64,000 bases of DNA from DASXRU01 sp034665305. GTDB taxonomy: Bacteria > Acidobacteriota > Blastocatellia > Pyrinomonadales > Pyrinomonadaceae. The DNA lies in assembly GCA_034665305.1 (NCBI GenBank), contig JAXDFZ010000003.1, forward strand, positions 62,001-126,000. The letters run 5' to 3'. Shown piece by piece: positions 32,466 through 41,440 of this stretch (positions within the stretch are counted from its first letter, which is position 1; every line of letters starts with the position of its first letter). The notes under the pieces were generated by a model that was not told the origin of the DNA, made no database searches, and saw nothing but the letters and a program-made list of their open reading frames with translations. Both the position numbers and the translations under genes were made by a program.

Positions 32466-33674
32466 ATGGCTAGAAAATTACAAGCTGACAAGTGGTTGTT
32501 TGCCTCAGTCATAGCGCTGGCGCTATTCGGTATCGTCATGGTTTACAGCGCCTCCGCGGTCATCGCCACGGGGGAAAAGCACAGCCAGTTTTATTATGTG
32601 ATCAAACAAGCCATCTGGACGTTCATCGGTTTCGGGGCGATGGCCCTCGCGACGCAGTTTGATTATCAAAAACTACGAAACCGGCGCCTGGTCTACGGGC
32701 TGCTGATTGTTACTGTGCTGATGCTGCTGGCTGTGTTTGCCTTTCCCAGCATCAACGGCGCGCATCGCTGGATCCGTTACAAGGGTTTAGGAATTCAGCC
32801 TTCGGAAGTTGCCAAGTTAGCGTTCGTGATTTTTCTCGCTTACTTCCTGGAGAAGCGAGCGGGTGATGAAACTTCTTTTTGGCGCACTCTCGTGCCGTGT
32901 CTTTGCGTCATGGGCGTGCTGGCGGCATTGATTCTGAAAGAGCCGGATTTGGGCACCGCGATGATGCTGGCGATTGTTTGCTTTGGCGTTTGTTACGCGG
33001 CCGGCGTGAGGGTGCGACACTTGGCAATCGTCTCGCTGCCCATGTTGTTCGTAGTCGGGTGCATGCTGATTTTCAGCCCGTTTCGCCGGGGACGAATCAT
33101 CGCTTTCCTAGATCCCTGGGCCGATCCGCTGGGCAAAGGTTACCAGGTCGTGCAGTCGCTGATCTCAATTGGATCGGGCGGGCCGCGGGGACTTGGGTTT
33201 GCGCAAGGCAAGCAGAAGATGTTTTTTCTTCCGTTCGCGCACTCGGATTTTATTTTTGCAGTGGTAGGGGAAGAGTTGGGCCTGCTTGGCGGTTTGGTCG
33301 TCGTGCTGGTCTTTGCCGTTTTTCTGTGGCGCGGAATGCGGGCCGCGTTGCGCGCGCCCGATCGGTTCGGCATGCTGCTCGGTTTGGGGATTGTCGTGGG
33401 AATCGTGGCCCAGGCCTTATTTAACATCAGCGTGGCAATTGCGCTATTGCCTGCCAAAGGAATTCCGCTCCCGTTCATTTCTTATGGCGGCTCGTCGCTG
33501 GTGCCGACGCTGGCGGCGGCGGGATTGCTTTTGAATATTTCGCAGTATGCGAATCTGACAAACGATCCGGCGTTGCTGCGATCCGGTAAGGCGGCGGCTC
33601 GAAAAGTCCGCGCCACGGTGGGCCAGAATATTCCGGCCGGTCTGCGCCTGCCGGCGTCGGCGCGGCAGGGATAA
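32466..33674 (+). CDS. ftsW: Septal peptidoglycan polymerase FtsW
   Basis: A 402-residue SEDS-family glycosyltransferase with about ten membrane segments that polymerises lipid II at the septum with FtsI. Typical sequences: VMVYSASAVIA in the first helix, HRWIRYKGLGIQPSEVAKLAFVIFLAYFLEKR, KEPDLGTAMML, and the end LPAKGIPLPFISYGGSSL. The essential Asp of the SEDS family is in KEPDLGT. The ATG at 32466 directly follows a heptamer array and has no ribosome binding site, which suggests low or coupled initiation. Confidence 0.96.
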   Translation: MARKLQADKWLFASVIALALFGIVMVYSASAVIATGEKHSQFYYVIKQAIWTFIGFGAMALATQFDYQKLRNRRLVYGLLIVTVLMLLAVFAFPSINGAHRWIRYKGLGIQPSEVAKLAFVIFLAYFLEKRAGDETSFWRTLVPCLCVMGVLAALILKEPDLGTAMMLAIVCFGVCYAAGVRVRHLAIVSLPMLFVVGCMLIFSPFRRGRIIAFLDPWADPLGKGYQVVQSLISIGSGGPRGLGFAQGKQKMFFLPFAHSDFIFAVVGEELGLLGGLVVVLVFAVFLWRGMRAALRAPDRFGMLLGLGIVVGIVAQALFNISVAIALLPAKGIPLPFISYGGSSLVPTLAAAGLLLNISQYANLTNDPALLRSGKAAARKVRATVGQNIPAGLRLPASARQG

Positions 33675-33678
33675 CTAG

Positions 33679-34803
33679 ATGCGCGTGCTGATTGCGGCCG
33701 GCGGCACCGGAGGCCACATTTACCCCGGCATCGCGGTGGCCCACGAAGTATTCCGGCGCGATCCGAACTCGAAAGTGCGGTTCGTCGGCACGGCCAGAGG
33801 ATTGGAAGCGCGGTTGATACCGCAATCGGGTTTCGAACTTTCGCTCATTGAAAGTGCGGGTTTAAAAAATGTCAGTACGGTGGCGCGTTTGCGGGCGCTG
33901 GCCGTGCTGCCGAAAAGCTTCATCGCGGCCCGCCGCGTAATACGCGAGTTTCAACCGGATATCGTAGTCGGCGCGGGAGGTTACGTTTCCGGACCGGTGC
34001 TGTTGATGGCGGCGTTCATGAAGTTGCCGACCCTGGTGATGGATTCGAACGCGTTGCCGGGGTGGACCAACCGCAAGTTGGCGCGCGTCGTGGATCGGGC
34101 CGCGGTATCGTTCGCGGAAGCATTGCCATATTTTCGCGGAAAGGGCGTCCTGACAGGAAATCCGGTCCGCAGTGAGTTCTTTGAGATTCCACGACGGCAT
34201 CGTGAACCGGGCGAGTTGTCCTTGCTGGTGTTCGGCGGATCGCAGGGCGCGCGGGCCATCAACGAAGCCATGGTAGCGGCGCTGCCTGGTTTACAAGCGC
34301 AGCAGAGTGTTTTGCGAATCACGCATCAAACCGGCGAGAGCGATTATGAAAAAGTTTTAGCCGGTTACGCCGGAGCCGGTTGGATGGCAAACGCCGACGT
34401 CAGAAAGTATATCGATGACATGGTCACATCGTTTGCTGCCGCTGATTTGGTAATTTGCCGCGCCGGCGCCACGACCAGTGCGGAACTGGTGGCTGCGGGA
34501 AAAGCGGCGATCATGATTCCGTTCCCGCTCGCGGCCGACGATCACCAGCGACGGAATGCTGAAGCTTTGCAAGCGGGCGGTGCGGCCCGGATGATTTTGC
34601 AACGGGATTTGACCGGGGAAAAACTTGCGCAGGAGATTCTGAGATTGAGTTCAAATCCGAACGCGATTCCGCAGATGGAAGACGCCAGCCGCTCGTTGGC
34701 GCGCCGGGACGCAGCGACTGCGACGGTGGATTTGATGGAAGAAGTGGCGGGTGGGCCAGACGGCAGTCGGCAGGAGCAGTCGGCAGGACAACCTGAAACC
34801 TAA
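33679..34803 (+). CDS. murG: Lipid II synthase MurG
   Basis: A 374-residue GT28 glycosyltransferase that adds GlcNAc to lipid I on the inner face of the membrane. AGGTGGHIYPGIAVA at residues 7-21 is the lipid-binding N-terminal signature, VGAGGYVSGPVLL the second G-loop, FGGSQGARAINEAM and ICRAGATTSAELVAAGKAAIMIPFPLAADDHQRRNA the nucleotide-sugar site. It starts four bases after ftsW ends. The C-terminal 18 residues after LMEEVAGG are encoded by heptamer-type repeats (CGGCAGT units) and are probably not functional. Confidence 0.96.
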   Translation: MRVLIAAGGTGGHIYPGIAVAHEVFRRDPNSKVRFVGTARGLEARLIPQSGFELSLIESAGLKNVSTVARLRALAVLPKSFIAARRVIREFQPDIVVGAGGYVSGPVLLMAAFMKLPTLVMDSNALPGWTNRKLARVVDRAAVSFAEALPYFRGKGVLTGNPVRSEFFEIPRRHREPGELSLLVFGGSQGARAINEAMVAALPGLQAQQSVLRITHQTGESDYEKVLAGYAGAGWMANADVRKYIDDMVTSFAAADLVICRAGATTSAELVAAGKAAIMIPFPLAADDHQRRNAEALQAGGAARMILQRDLTGEKLAQEILRLSSNPNAIPQMEDASRSLARRDAATATVDLMEEVAGGPDGSRQEQSAGQPET

Positions 34804-34903
34804 ATTGAGATCTTAGATCGCGAAAACAAGGAACTAAATACAAAGCACCAAGAACAAAGAACAAAGAACAAAGAACGAATAACAACTGACCACTAACCAA
34901 TTT
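34750..34903. repeat. Heptamer array between murG and murC
   Basis: CAGACGG / CAGTCGG-type units begin inside the 3' end of murG. After the stop come ACCTGAA, CCTAAAT-like units, then AACAAAG three times with neighbours CACCAAG and AACGAAT, and finally AACAACT / GACCACT, in a 7-base register to the murC start. Confidence 0.75.
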
Positions 34904-34904
34904 T

Positions 34905-36320
34905 ATGTTTCGTCGCATTCAAATAGTCCATTTCGTCGGTGTTGGCGGCATAGGCATGTCCGGCATCGCAGAGGTGCTCGCGAACCTCGGTTTCTGTGTG
35001 TCGGGCTCTGACCAAAAGCGCTCCGAAACAACCGATCGGTTGGAACTGCTGGGCGTTGATTTTAAGGAGGGCCACCGCGCGGAGAACATCGGCAATTGTC
35101 ATGTGGTGGTGCGCTCGACGGCAGTGCGGGATGACAATCCGGAAATTGTGGAGGCGCGACGCCGGCTGATTCCTGTGATTCCGCGCGCGGAAATGCTGGC
35201 TGAATTAATGCGTCTGAAGCCTTACTCAGTCGCCGTCGCCGGCTCTCACGGAAAGACGACGACCACGTCAATGGTGGCGACTGTGCTGGGCAGCGCAAAT
35301 CTTGATCCGACTTTCGTAGTGGGCGGGGTCGTGCGCGCCTATCGTTCGAATGCGCGCCTGGGGAAAAGCGATCTGATGGTGGTCGAAGCCGACGAGAGCG
35401 ATCGTTCGTTCCTGATGCTGACGCCGACGATTGCGGTCATCACGAACATCGATCGCGAGCACATGGACTACTACCACGACATGGATGACGTCCGTAAGTG
35501 CTTCGTGAGTTTCGTTAACAAAGTTCCATTCTATGGAGCCGCCGTCTTGTGCCTCGACGATCCGAACGTCCAGGCCGTTATTCCCAGCGTCGAACGGCGT
35601 CACGTGACTTACGGTCTCAGCGCGCAGGCCGACGTTTCCGCCCACGCGATTCAGTTTGATCACGCATTCGGATCAAAGTTTACGGTGTGGCAGGGAGTAG
35701 AAGTTATCGGCGACGTCACGTTGCGCGTGCCGGGTCTGCATAACGTTTACAACTCGCTGGCGGCGATCGCGGTCGGTTTGGAATTGCAGGTCCCGTTCGA
35801 TCAGATCGCGAAGGCGCTCGGCGAATTCACGGGTGCGGACCGTCGCTTCCAGTTTCGCGGGGAAGAGGGCGGCGTGTTGGTGGTCGATGACTATGGTCAC
35901 CATCCTACCGAGGTGAAAGCGACTTTAGCAGCGGCGAAGATTGCCGCGCCGGACAAACGCATCGTCGTGCTGTTCCAACCACATCGCTACACGCGCACAC
36001 AAGATCTAATGGAAGAGTTCGCCCGCGCTTTTAATAACGCGGACGTGCTGATGGTCACGGACATTTATGCTGCCAGCGAGAATCCGATTGAGGGCATTGA
36101 CGCGCAAGTCTTAACCGAACGCATCAAGAGCTACGGTCATAAGAGCGCTGAATACATCGGATCTATTGAGAGTGCGGCGGAAGTCCTGAGCGACAACGTG
36201 CGACCGGGCGACCTGGTCATAACGTTGGGAGCGGGCACGATCTATCGGGTTGGTGATGAACTGATTGCGCTTTTGCGGAAACAGGGTGAAGCGAGCCCGG
36301 CAACTTCAGATGGTAGTTGA
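34905..36320 (+). CDS. murC: UDP-N-acetylmuramate L-alanine ligase MurC
   Basis: A 471-residue Mur ligase that adds L-Ala to UDP-MurNAc, the first cytoplasmic step of the stem peptide. HFVGVGGIGMSGIAEVLANLG at residues 6-26 is the MurC Rossmann signature; the ATP loop is VAGSHGKTTTTSM; NIDREHMDYY and VDDYGHHPTEV are typical of the central and C-terminal domains, as is VLFQPHRYTRT. It overlaps the start of murB by 11 bases. The Shine-Dalgarno is poor because a heptamer array precedes it. Confidence 0.97.
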   Translation: MFRRIQIVHFVGVGGIGMSGIAEVLANLGFCVSGSDQKRSETTDRLELLGVDFKEGHRAENIGNCHVVVRSTAVRDDNPEIVEARRRLIPVIPRAEMLAELMRLKPYSVAVAGSHGKTTTTSMVATVLGSANLDPTFVVGGVVRAYRSNARLGKSDLMVVEADESDRSFLMLTPTIAVITNIDREHMDYYHDMDDVRKCFVSFVNKVPFYGAAVLCLDDPNVQAVIPSVERRHVTYGLSAQADVSAHAIQFDHAFGSKFTVWQGVEVIGDVTLRVPGLHNVYNSLAAIAVGLELQVPFDQIAKALGEFTGADRRFQFRGEEGGVLVVDDYGHHPTEVKATLAAAKIAAPDKRIVVLFQPHRYTRTQDLMEEFARAFNNADVLMVTDIYAASENPIEGIDAQVLTERIKSYGHKSAEYIGSIESAAEVLSDNVRPGDLVITLGAGTIYRVGDELIALLRKQGEASPATSDGS

Positions 36321-37359
36321 AGACGTAACAGATTTTGATCTCGCCAGGCGCGACCAGGCGATCGAGGAACTCGCCGCGCGTCTGCAGGTGCGTGCCGAAC
36401 GAGGCCGGCGCTTTGCAGAGTTAACGAGTTTGCGTGTCGGCGGCGCCATCGATTGGGTCATCGCGCCGGAGACCGAAGAGCAGGCGGCCGCCGTGGTCCA
36501 TGCGCTGGATGAAGCCGGAGTTGCCTGGCGAGCGTTGGGTTCCGGCAGCAACGTGCTGGCCGACGACGAGGATCATCATTACGTGGTGCTGAGTCTCAAA
36601 GAATTGAAAGGCGCACCTCGATTCGAAGGCGAGCGAGTCTCAGTGAGTGCGGGTTATTCGCTGCCGCGGTTGTGCATCGATGCGGCGCGAGCCGGCCTGG
36701 CCGGCATAGAGGGTTTAGGGGGCATTCCCGGAACGGTCGGGGGAGCATTGTGGATGAATGCCGGCGCGTACGATCACGAAATCGGCACCGTCACTGAGAG
36801 TGTGCGAGTTGCACGTGGCGGGCAGGTTGTGGAAGTCCCCGGCAGACAAATCAAGTGGGATTATCGTCACACATCTTTTCAGGAGGGCGAGCTCTTGCTG
36901 GGCGCGACGTTGCGACTGCGGCCCGATGATGTCGAAAAGATCCAGGCGCGTATGGAAGATGCCAAGAGCAAACGGATGGCGACACAGCCACATGGATCGC
37001 GATCGGCCGGATGTTTCTTCAAGAATCCGCCCGACAGCCCAATCGGCACCGGCAAGATCATCGACGCGATGGGCATGAAAGGATCGCGCCGCGGCGGCGC
37101 CGTCGTTTCGCCGAAGCATGCGAACTTCATTGTCACCGAAGGCGATAACGCTCAGGCGGCGGACGCCCTCGCGCTGGCCGAGGAGATTCGCGAACGGGTC
37201 AAACGCGAACACGGAATTGAGTTGGAGTATGAAGTGGAACTGTGGCGCTCGCGACCGCTGGTTGGGAAGCAGGCGGCTGAAATCAGTGCCGCGGAGAGTG
37301 AATTAAGTGAAGTAAGTACAGCCTGCGATAGCGGGCCGGTCCCGGAAATAGATCAATAG
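36310..37359 (+). CDS. murB: UDP-N-acetylenolpyruvoylglucosamine reductase MurB
   Basis: A 349-residue FAD enzyme that reduces UDP-GlcNAc-enolpyruvate to UDP-MurNAc with NADPH. TSLRVGGAIDWVIAPET starts the FAD domain, GSGSNVLADDED the flavin loop, GLGGIPGTVGGALWMNAGAYDHEI the pyrophosphate-binding part, and RSAGCFFKNPP holds the catalytic Ser. The ATG at 36310 overlaps murC; the ORF extends to 36265. The last 30 residues after YEVELWRSR are an unusual acidic tail. Confidence 0.96.
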   Translation: MVVEDVTDFDLARRDQAIEELAARLQVRAERGRRFAELTSLRVGGAIDWVIAPETEEQAAAVVHALDEAGVAWRALGSGSNVLADDEDHHYVVLSLKELKGAPRFEGERVSVSAGYSLPRLCIDAARAGLAGIEGLGGIPGTVGGALWMNAGAYDHEIGTVTESVRVARGGQVVEVPGRQIKWDYRHTSFQEGELLLGATLRLRPDDVEKIQARMEDAKSKRMATQPHGSRSAGCFFKNPPDSPIGTGKIIDAMGMKGSRRGGAVVSPKHANFIVTEGDNAQAADALALAEEIRERVKREHGIELEYEVELWRSRPLVGKQAAEISAAESELSEVSTACDSGPVPEIDQ

Positions 37360-37375
37360 AAAGGCAGACACCCCC

Positions 37376-38473
37376 GTGAAAGAACAAGTAATAACATCCA
37401 GAAGCGGACGTCGCACACCACCGGCCAAGGGCCGTTCCGCCACGTTCACGCAACGTCCCGCGCGTCGTGAAAGCGGCGTCAAGGGCACGGAGCAAAGCAA
37501 CGTCATGCGCCGCTTGCTGGCCCATGTGCCGCGCGCTGCCAAAGTGGTTCTGGTAATCGCCGCGGCCGTCATGGTTTTCGTGGGATACCGCACGGCGTCA
37601 TCCGCTTCGTTCTTTCAGGTGCGCCGGGTCGATGTTTCCGGCACGTCGCGTACCTCGCCGGAAGAGGTTGCGAATATCGTGCGGCGCGCTGCCGGCAGAA
37701 CCGGTGTCTGGCGAGCGGACTTGCCGGGCATCAGTTCAGAGTTGGAGCGGCTGCCGGGGATCAAGACGGCGGTGATAACGCGGGTCCTGCCCGACGGATT
37801 GCGTGTACGCATCAGCGAGCGCGTGCCGGCAGGCGTGGTGCGCACTTCCGCCGGCCACTTTGTCTGGATGGACCAGGACGCGGTAACGCTTCGCGACATG
37901 GCCCCTACCGATCAGATTCCGCCGTTCTTTATCCGCGGTTGGAATGAAGATGGAACTGCCGAAGCGCGCGCTGAAAATGTCGAGCGGATGCAGAAGTATC
38001 TCGAGCTGGCGCGCGAATGGGACGCGGCCGGGCTGGCCGATCGCGTCAGCGAAGTAAATTTGATCGATATCAGAGACATCCGGGCGCAGTTAGCCGGAAA
38101 TGATTCGCAAATCGAAGTTCGCCTCGGGGGACAGGATTCCGGCACACGCCTGAAGAATGCGTTGAAGACACTTGATGAGTATCGCTCGCTGTCGCAGGGT
38201 GGCTTGATCACTTATGTGGACATCACGCAGGGCGTTCGCGCCATCCTGGGGTTCGCGACCGGCGCGCAAATCTCCGCAGCGGGCGATGAAGCGAGAGTCG
38301 CGGAAGTTACCGAGCCGGCTGTTCCAGTGAACAAGAAGATTTCGGCAGCAGCCGGTACGAACGGAAATTCCTCCGCGAAACCTGTCGTAAAGCCGGTTAC
38401 GGATCGCGACGCCAATAAGACGAAGTCACGAGACGAAGCTAAAGCCCTTACCCGATCACGACGCACCGGCTGA
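37376..38473 (+). CDS. ftsQ: Cell division protein FtsQ
   Basis: A 365-residue bitopic division protein. A basic cytoplasmic region (1-60), one transmembrane helix (about 60-78, VVLVIAAAVMVFVGY), then a POTRA domain (about 85-155, FFQVRRVDVSGTSRTSPEEVANIVRRAAG) and the FtsQ beta domain (about 160-285) fit the family. It recruits FtsB/FtsL to the septum. The tail (about 310-365) is Lys/Ala/Asp-rich and disordered. The start is a GTG at 37376, 16 bases after murB. Confidence 0.92.
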   Translation: MKEQVITSRSGRRTPPAKGRSATFTQRPARRESGVKGTEQSNVMRRLLAHVPRAAKVVLVIAAAVMVFVGYRTASSASFFQVRRVDVSGTSRTSPEEVANIVRRAAGRTGVWRADLPGISSELERLPGIKTAVITRVLPDGLRVRISERVPAGVVRTSAGHFVWMDQDAVTLRDMAPTDQIPPFFIRGWNEDGTAEARAENVERMQKYLELAREWDAAGLADRVSEVNLIDIRDIRAQLAGNDSQIEVRLGGQDSGTRLKNALKTLDEYRSLSQGGLITYVDITQGVRAILGFATGAQISAAGDEARVAEVTEPAVPVNKKISAAAGTNGNSSAKPVVKPVTDRDANKTKSRDEAKALTRSRRTG

Positions 38474-38502
38474 GCGCCGGCGAGAAGAAGGAGCAAAGCT
38501 TA

Positions 38503-39765
38503 ATGGCCAAACGCGCGCAGCACACCGTGGGATTAGACATCGGCACCAGCAAGGTGACGTGTATCGTCGGCGAGCCCGGTGAAGCAGGCCTGCTCGACAT
38601 CATTGGTATCGGTGAGTCTGAAGCACGCGGCTTGCGCAAGGGAGTGATCGTTAATCCGGATGCGGCCGTCGATGCGATCAAACGCGCCGTCGAAGAAGCC
38701 GAGCGAATGAGCGGCCTGGAAGCTGAAGAGGTAACTATCAACCTGGCGGGGTCACACATTATCGGTTTCAACGGGCAGGCGATAGTTGCGGTATCCGGAC
38801 GCGATCGGGAAATAGTTGCCGATGATGTGCGGCGCGCGATCGATTCTGCTTGTGCAATTCAACTGCCCGCGGGACGCGAGATTGTGGATCGTCTGCCCCA
38901 GGAGTTTATCGTCGACGATCAGGATGGCATCAACGATCCGATCGGCATGATGGGTGCGCGGCTGGCAGTCAAAGTCCACATTGTCACCAGTCCGGTGACG
39001 GCCCGTCAGAACGCAATCAACGCGGTAAATCGTGCCGGTCTGGTGGTCGCCGACATGATTCTGGAGCAGCTAGCGGCGGCGGAAGCTTCATTAAGTGAAG
39101 ATGATAAGGAGTTTGGCGCCGCCCTCGTTGATATCGGAGCGGAAACCACCGGGCTGGTCGTCTACCAGCGCGGTGCCGTGCAGCACACTGCAGTGTTTCC
39201 CCTGGGCGGATCGCATTTCACGAACGACATAGCGTTTGGCTTGCGCACTCCGATCCCGGAAGCCGAACGCATCAAGCGCGCCGTCGGTTGCGCCTCCAGC
39301 AGTTCGTTATCGGATTCCCAACGAGGCGAGTTGGTCGAAGTGCCGTCCGTTGGTGGGCGCGCGCCGCGTCAACTGTCGCGGCAAATTCTTTGCGACATTC
39401 TGCAACCGCGCGCCGAAGAAGTGTTAATGCACGTTGCCGATGAGATCAAAGATTCCGGTTGGGAGCGGCAGTTATCCAGCGGCGTGGTGTTGACCGGCGG
39501 TGGCGCGTTGCTCGAAGGCATGGTGGAAATCGCCGAACAGGTTTTTGACGCGCCGGTCCGCCTCGGTTATCCCGAAAGGGACCGTTTTGGAGGGCTCGTC
39601 GAAGACATTCAAAGTCCCGGCTGGGCAGCCGCCGCGGGCCTTGCGCTCGTTTCACAGCGGGCACAGACGCTTGAGTTGCGTGCCGGAGCAGTAAAAAGGG
39701 GCACTACAGGAAAACTCACGCATTTTGTGTCAAAATTTCGCAATCGTTTCAGTAGTATTATTTGA
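38503..39765 (+). CDS. ftsA: Cell division protein FtsA
   Basis: A 420-residue actin-like ATPase that ties FtsZ to the membrane. VGLDIGTSKVTCIVGE is the phosphate-1 motif, VDIGAETTGLVVYQRG the phosphate-2 motif, and VVLTGGGALLEGM the adenosine motif. The 1C domain (about 82-165) contains the SHI-motif region typical of FtsA. AAGGAG lies nine bases before the ATG. The C-terminal amphipathic membrane-targeting helix is visible in HFVSKFRNRFSSII. It precedes ftsZ. Confidence 0.97.
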   Translation: MAKRAQHTVGLDIGTSKVTCIVGEPGEAGLLDIIGIGESEARGLRKGVIVNPDAAVDAIKRAVEEAERMSGLEAEEVTINLAGSHIIGFNGQAIVAVSGRDREIVADDVRRAIDSACAIQLPAGREIVDRLPQEFIVDDQDGINDPIGMMGARLAVKVHIVTSPVTARQNAINAVNRAGLVVADMILEQLAAAEASLSEDDKEFGAALVDIGAETTGLVVYQRGAVQHTAVFPLGGSHFTNDIAFGLRTPIPEAERIKRAVGCASSSSLSDSQRGELVEVPSVGGRAPRQLSRQILCDILQPRAEEVLMHVADEIKDSGWERQLSSGVVLTGGGALLEGMVEIAEQVFDAPVRLGYPERDRFGGLVEDIQSPGWAAAAGLALVSQRAQTLELRAGAVKRGTTGKLTHFVSKFRNRFSSII

Positions 39766-39899
39766 CAAGTTGTTGTATGCTGGCGCGCCGATCGGCACAA
39801 TATATAGTCCGCAACATATAGACGCCTATGACGGAACCAGCCCAATATAAACGAAAACGGCCCTGGAAGCCTTCCCGCACCGGGAGAGAGGAAGTAAGC

Positions 39900-41054
39900 A
39901 TGACCCCAGACGTCCGCGAGCCGGCCAAAGGCATCAATATCTTCATCGATGATGAGCCGCCGATAACCGGCGCGCGCATTAAAGTCATCGGCATCGGCGG
40001 GGGCGGCGGCAACGCTGTCAATCGCATGATCGATGCAGGTATTGAGGGCATTGAGTTCCTCGTAGCCAATACCGACCTGCAGGCGCTGAAGCGATCGAAG
40101 GCTTCGATCAAGATCCAACTTGGCGGACGGCTCACCAAGGGCCTGGGTGCCGGCGCCGATCCCGGAGTGGGACGCGAAGCCGCGCTCGAAGATACTGAGA
40201 AGATCATTGAGGTGCTGGAAGGCGCCGATATGGTTTTTGTAACCACCGGTCTCGGCGGCGGCACGGGAACGGGCGCCGCACCAATCATCGCATCCCTCGC
40301 AACGGAATTGAACGCGCTGACCGTCGCTGTAGTTACCAAACCGTTTCATTTCGAAGGTCGGCGCCGAATGATGCAGGCGGAAGAAGGACTGCGTGAGTTG
40401 CACGAGTGTGTCGACACCGTCATCACTATTCCCAACGAGCGTCTGCTGCACACCGTTGATAAGAACGCGCCTCTCGGCGAGGCTTTCAAGGTTGCCGATG
40501 ACGTGTTGCGCCAGGCAGTGCAGGGCATCAGCGATCTAATCACCGTGCCGGGTTTGATCAACCTCGATTTCGCCGATGTGAAAGCTATTATGTCGGGTAT
40601 GGGAATGGCCTTAATGGGCGCCGGGCGGGCAACGGGTGAAAACCGCGCGATCGAAGCCTGCCAGCAAGCCATCTCGTCGCCGCTGCTTGAAGAGACGACG
40701 ATTCAGGGTGCGCGCGGCGTGCTTATCAACATCACTGGCGGTCCGGATATGACACTCTATGAAGTGAATGCCGCGTCCTCCGTGATTCGCGAAGCTGCCG
40801 ATGAAGATGCCAACATCATCTTCGGCGCGGTAATCGATGAAACAATGCGCGACGAGATCAAGATCACTGTCATCGCCACTGGATTTGCGAGTGATGTGGC
40901 GCTGATGCAGCCGCCGGTTCCGCAAGTCACATTACCGACCACGCCGCCGCGCTATACCCAACGGCCCGGCGATGACGTCACTCGCCCCGGAGCACACGCA
41001 ACGCGTTCGGAAGACCTGGACGTGCCGACGTTCATTCGTAAGAAGGCGGATTAG
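39900..41054 (+). CDS. ftsZ: Cell division protein FtsZ
   Basis: A 384-residue tubulin homologue that forms the Z ring. The GTP-binding core has KVIGIGGGGGNAVNRMI near the start and the tubulin signature GLGGGTGTGAAP at about 117-128; the T7 loop is NLDFADVKAIM. The C-terminal conserved peptide is LDVPTFIRKKAD, which binds FtsA. An in-frame ATG at 39828 would add 24 basic residues, but AGAGAGGAAG before the ATG at 39900 makes that start better. The 134 bases after ftsA may hold a separate promoter (A/T-rich TATATAG near 39801-39808). Confidence 0.97.
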   Translation: MTPDVREPAKGINIFIDDEPPITGARIKVIGIGGGGGNAVNRMIDAGIEGIEFLVANTDLQALKRSKASIKIQLGGRLTKGLGAGADPGVGREAALEDTEKIIEVLEGADMVFVTTGLGGGTGTGAAPIIASLATELNALTVAVVTKPFHFEGRRRMMQAEEGLRELHECVDTVITIPNERLLHTVDKNAPLGEAFKVADDVLRQAVQGISDLITVPGLINLDFADVKAIMSGMGMALMGAGRATGENRAIEACQQAISSPLLEETTIQGARGVLINITGGPDMTLYEVNAASSVIREAADEDANIIFGAVIDETMRDEIKITVIATGFASDVALMQPPVPQVTLPTTPPRYTQRPGDDVTRPGAHATRSEDLDVPTFIRKKAD

Positions 41055-41225
41055 TCGGTGGTCAGTGGTTAGTAGTCAGTTGTTAATTGGTCAGTTGGTA
41101 CTTTGTACTTCGTACTTTGATGTTTTAGGAACGAAGCACGGAAACCACGTACCAGCGCCCAAAGTACGAAGCCCAAAGTACCAAGCACAAAGCACCAACT
41201 GACGACTGACCACTAACTACTGACA
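41053..41225. repeat. Large heptamer hairpin after ftsZ
   Basis: GGTCAGT / GGTTAGT / AGTCAGT / TGTTAAT / TGGTCAG units pass into TACTTTG / TACTTCG / TACTTTG. The mirror arm (41160-41221) carries CAAAGTA, CGAAGCC, CAAAGTA, CCAAGCA, CAAAGCA, then CCAACTG, ACGACTG, ACCACTA, ACTACTG, in the reverse order and complement. The loop is about 45 bases. It may help to end the dcw transcript. Confidence 0.9.
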
Positions 41226-41241
41226 ACCCTCCGTTCTGCTT

Positions 41242-41270
41242 TTGCATTTTCCTTTTCCCTCGTGTAGCAT
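41242..41270 (+). promoter_or_regulatory. Candidate promoter of the Hfq-like gene
   Basis: TTGCAT (41242-41247), 17-base spacer, TAGCAT (41265-41270). The following leader of about 165 bases contains nested inverted repeats (CTCTC...GAGAG at 41323-41344; CATCAT...ATGATG at 41361-41377). No gene is seen between 41055 and 41440. Confidence 0.35.
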
Positions 41271-41440
41271 GTCCGCCAATCCCTGATATGTAATTACGGA
41301 TTAAGTTTTCCACTTCTCTCCTCGGAGGCTTTCGCCTGCGAGAGTAAGTAGATATTCCCCATCATGCCCAGATGATGCCGCAATGCGCCTGACAGGGGAG
41401 CGCGCGCGTTCCGGCTTAACCGATGGAGGTAGAAGTTACC

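Noticed and set aside
39766..39899. Strong separate ftsZ promoter
   Set aside because: TTGACA at 39762 has no -10 box at a normal distance; the A/T-rich TATATAG near 39801 lacks a good -35, so I did not list it.
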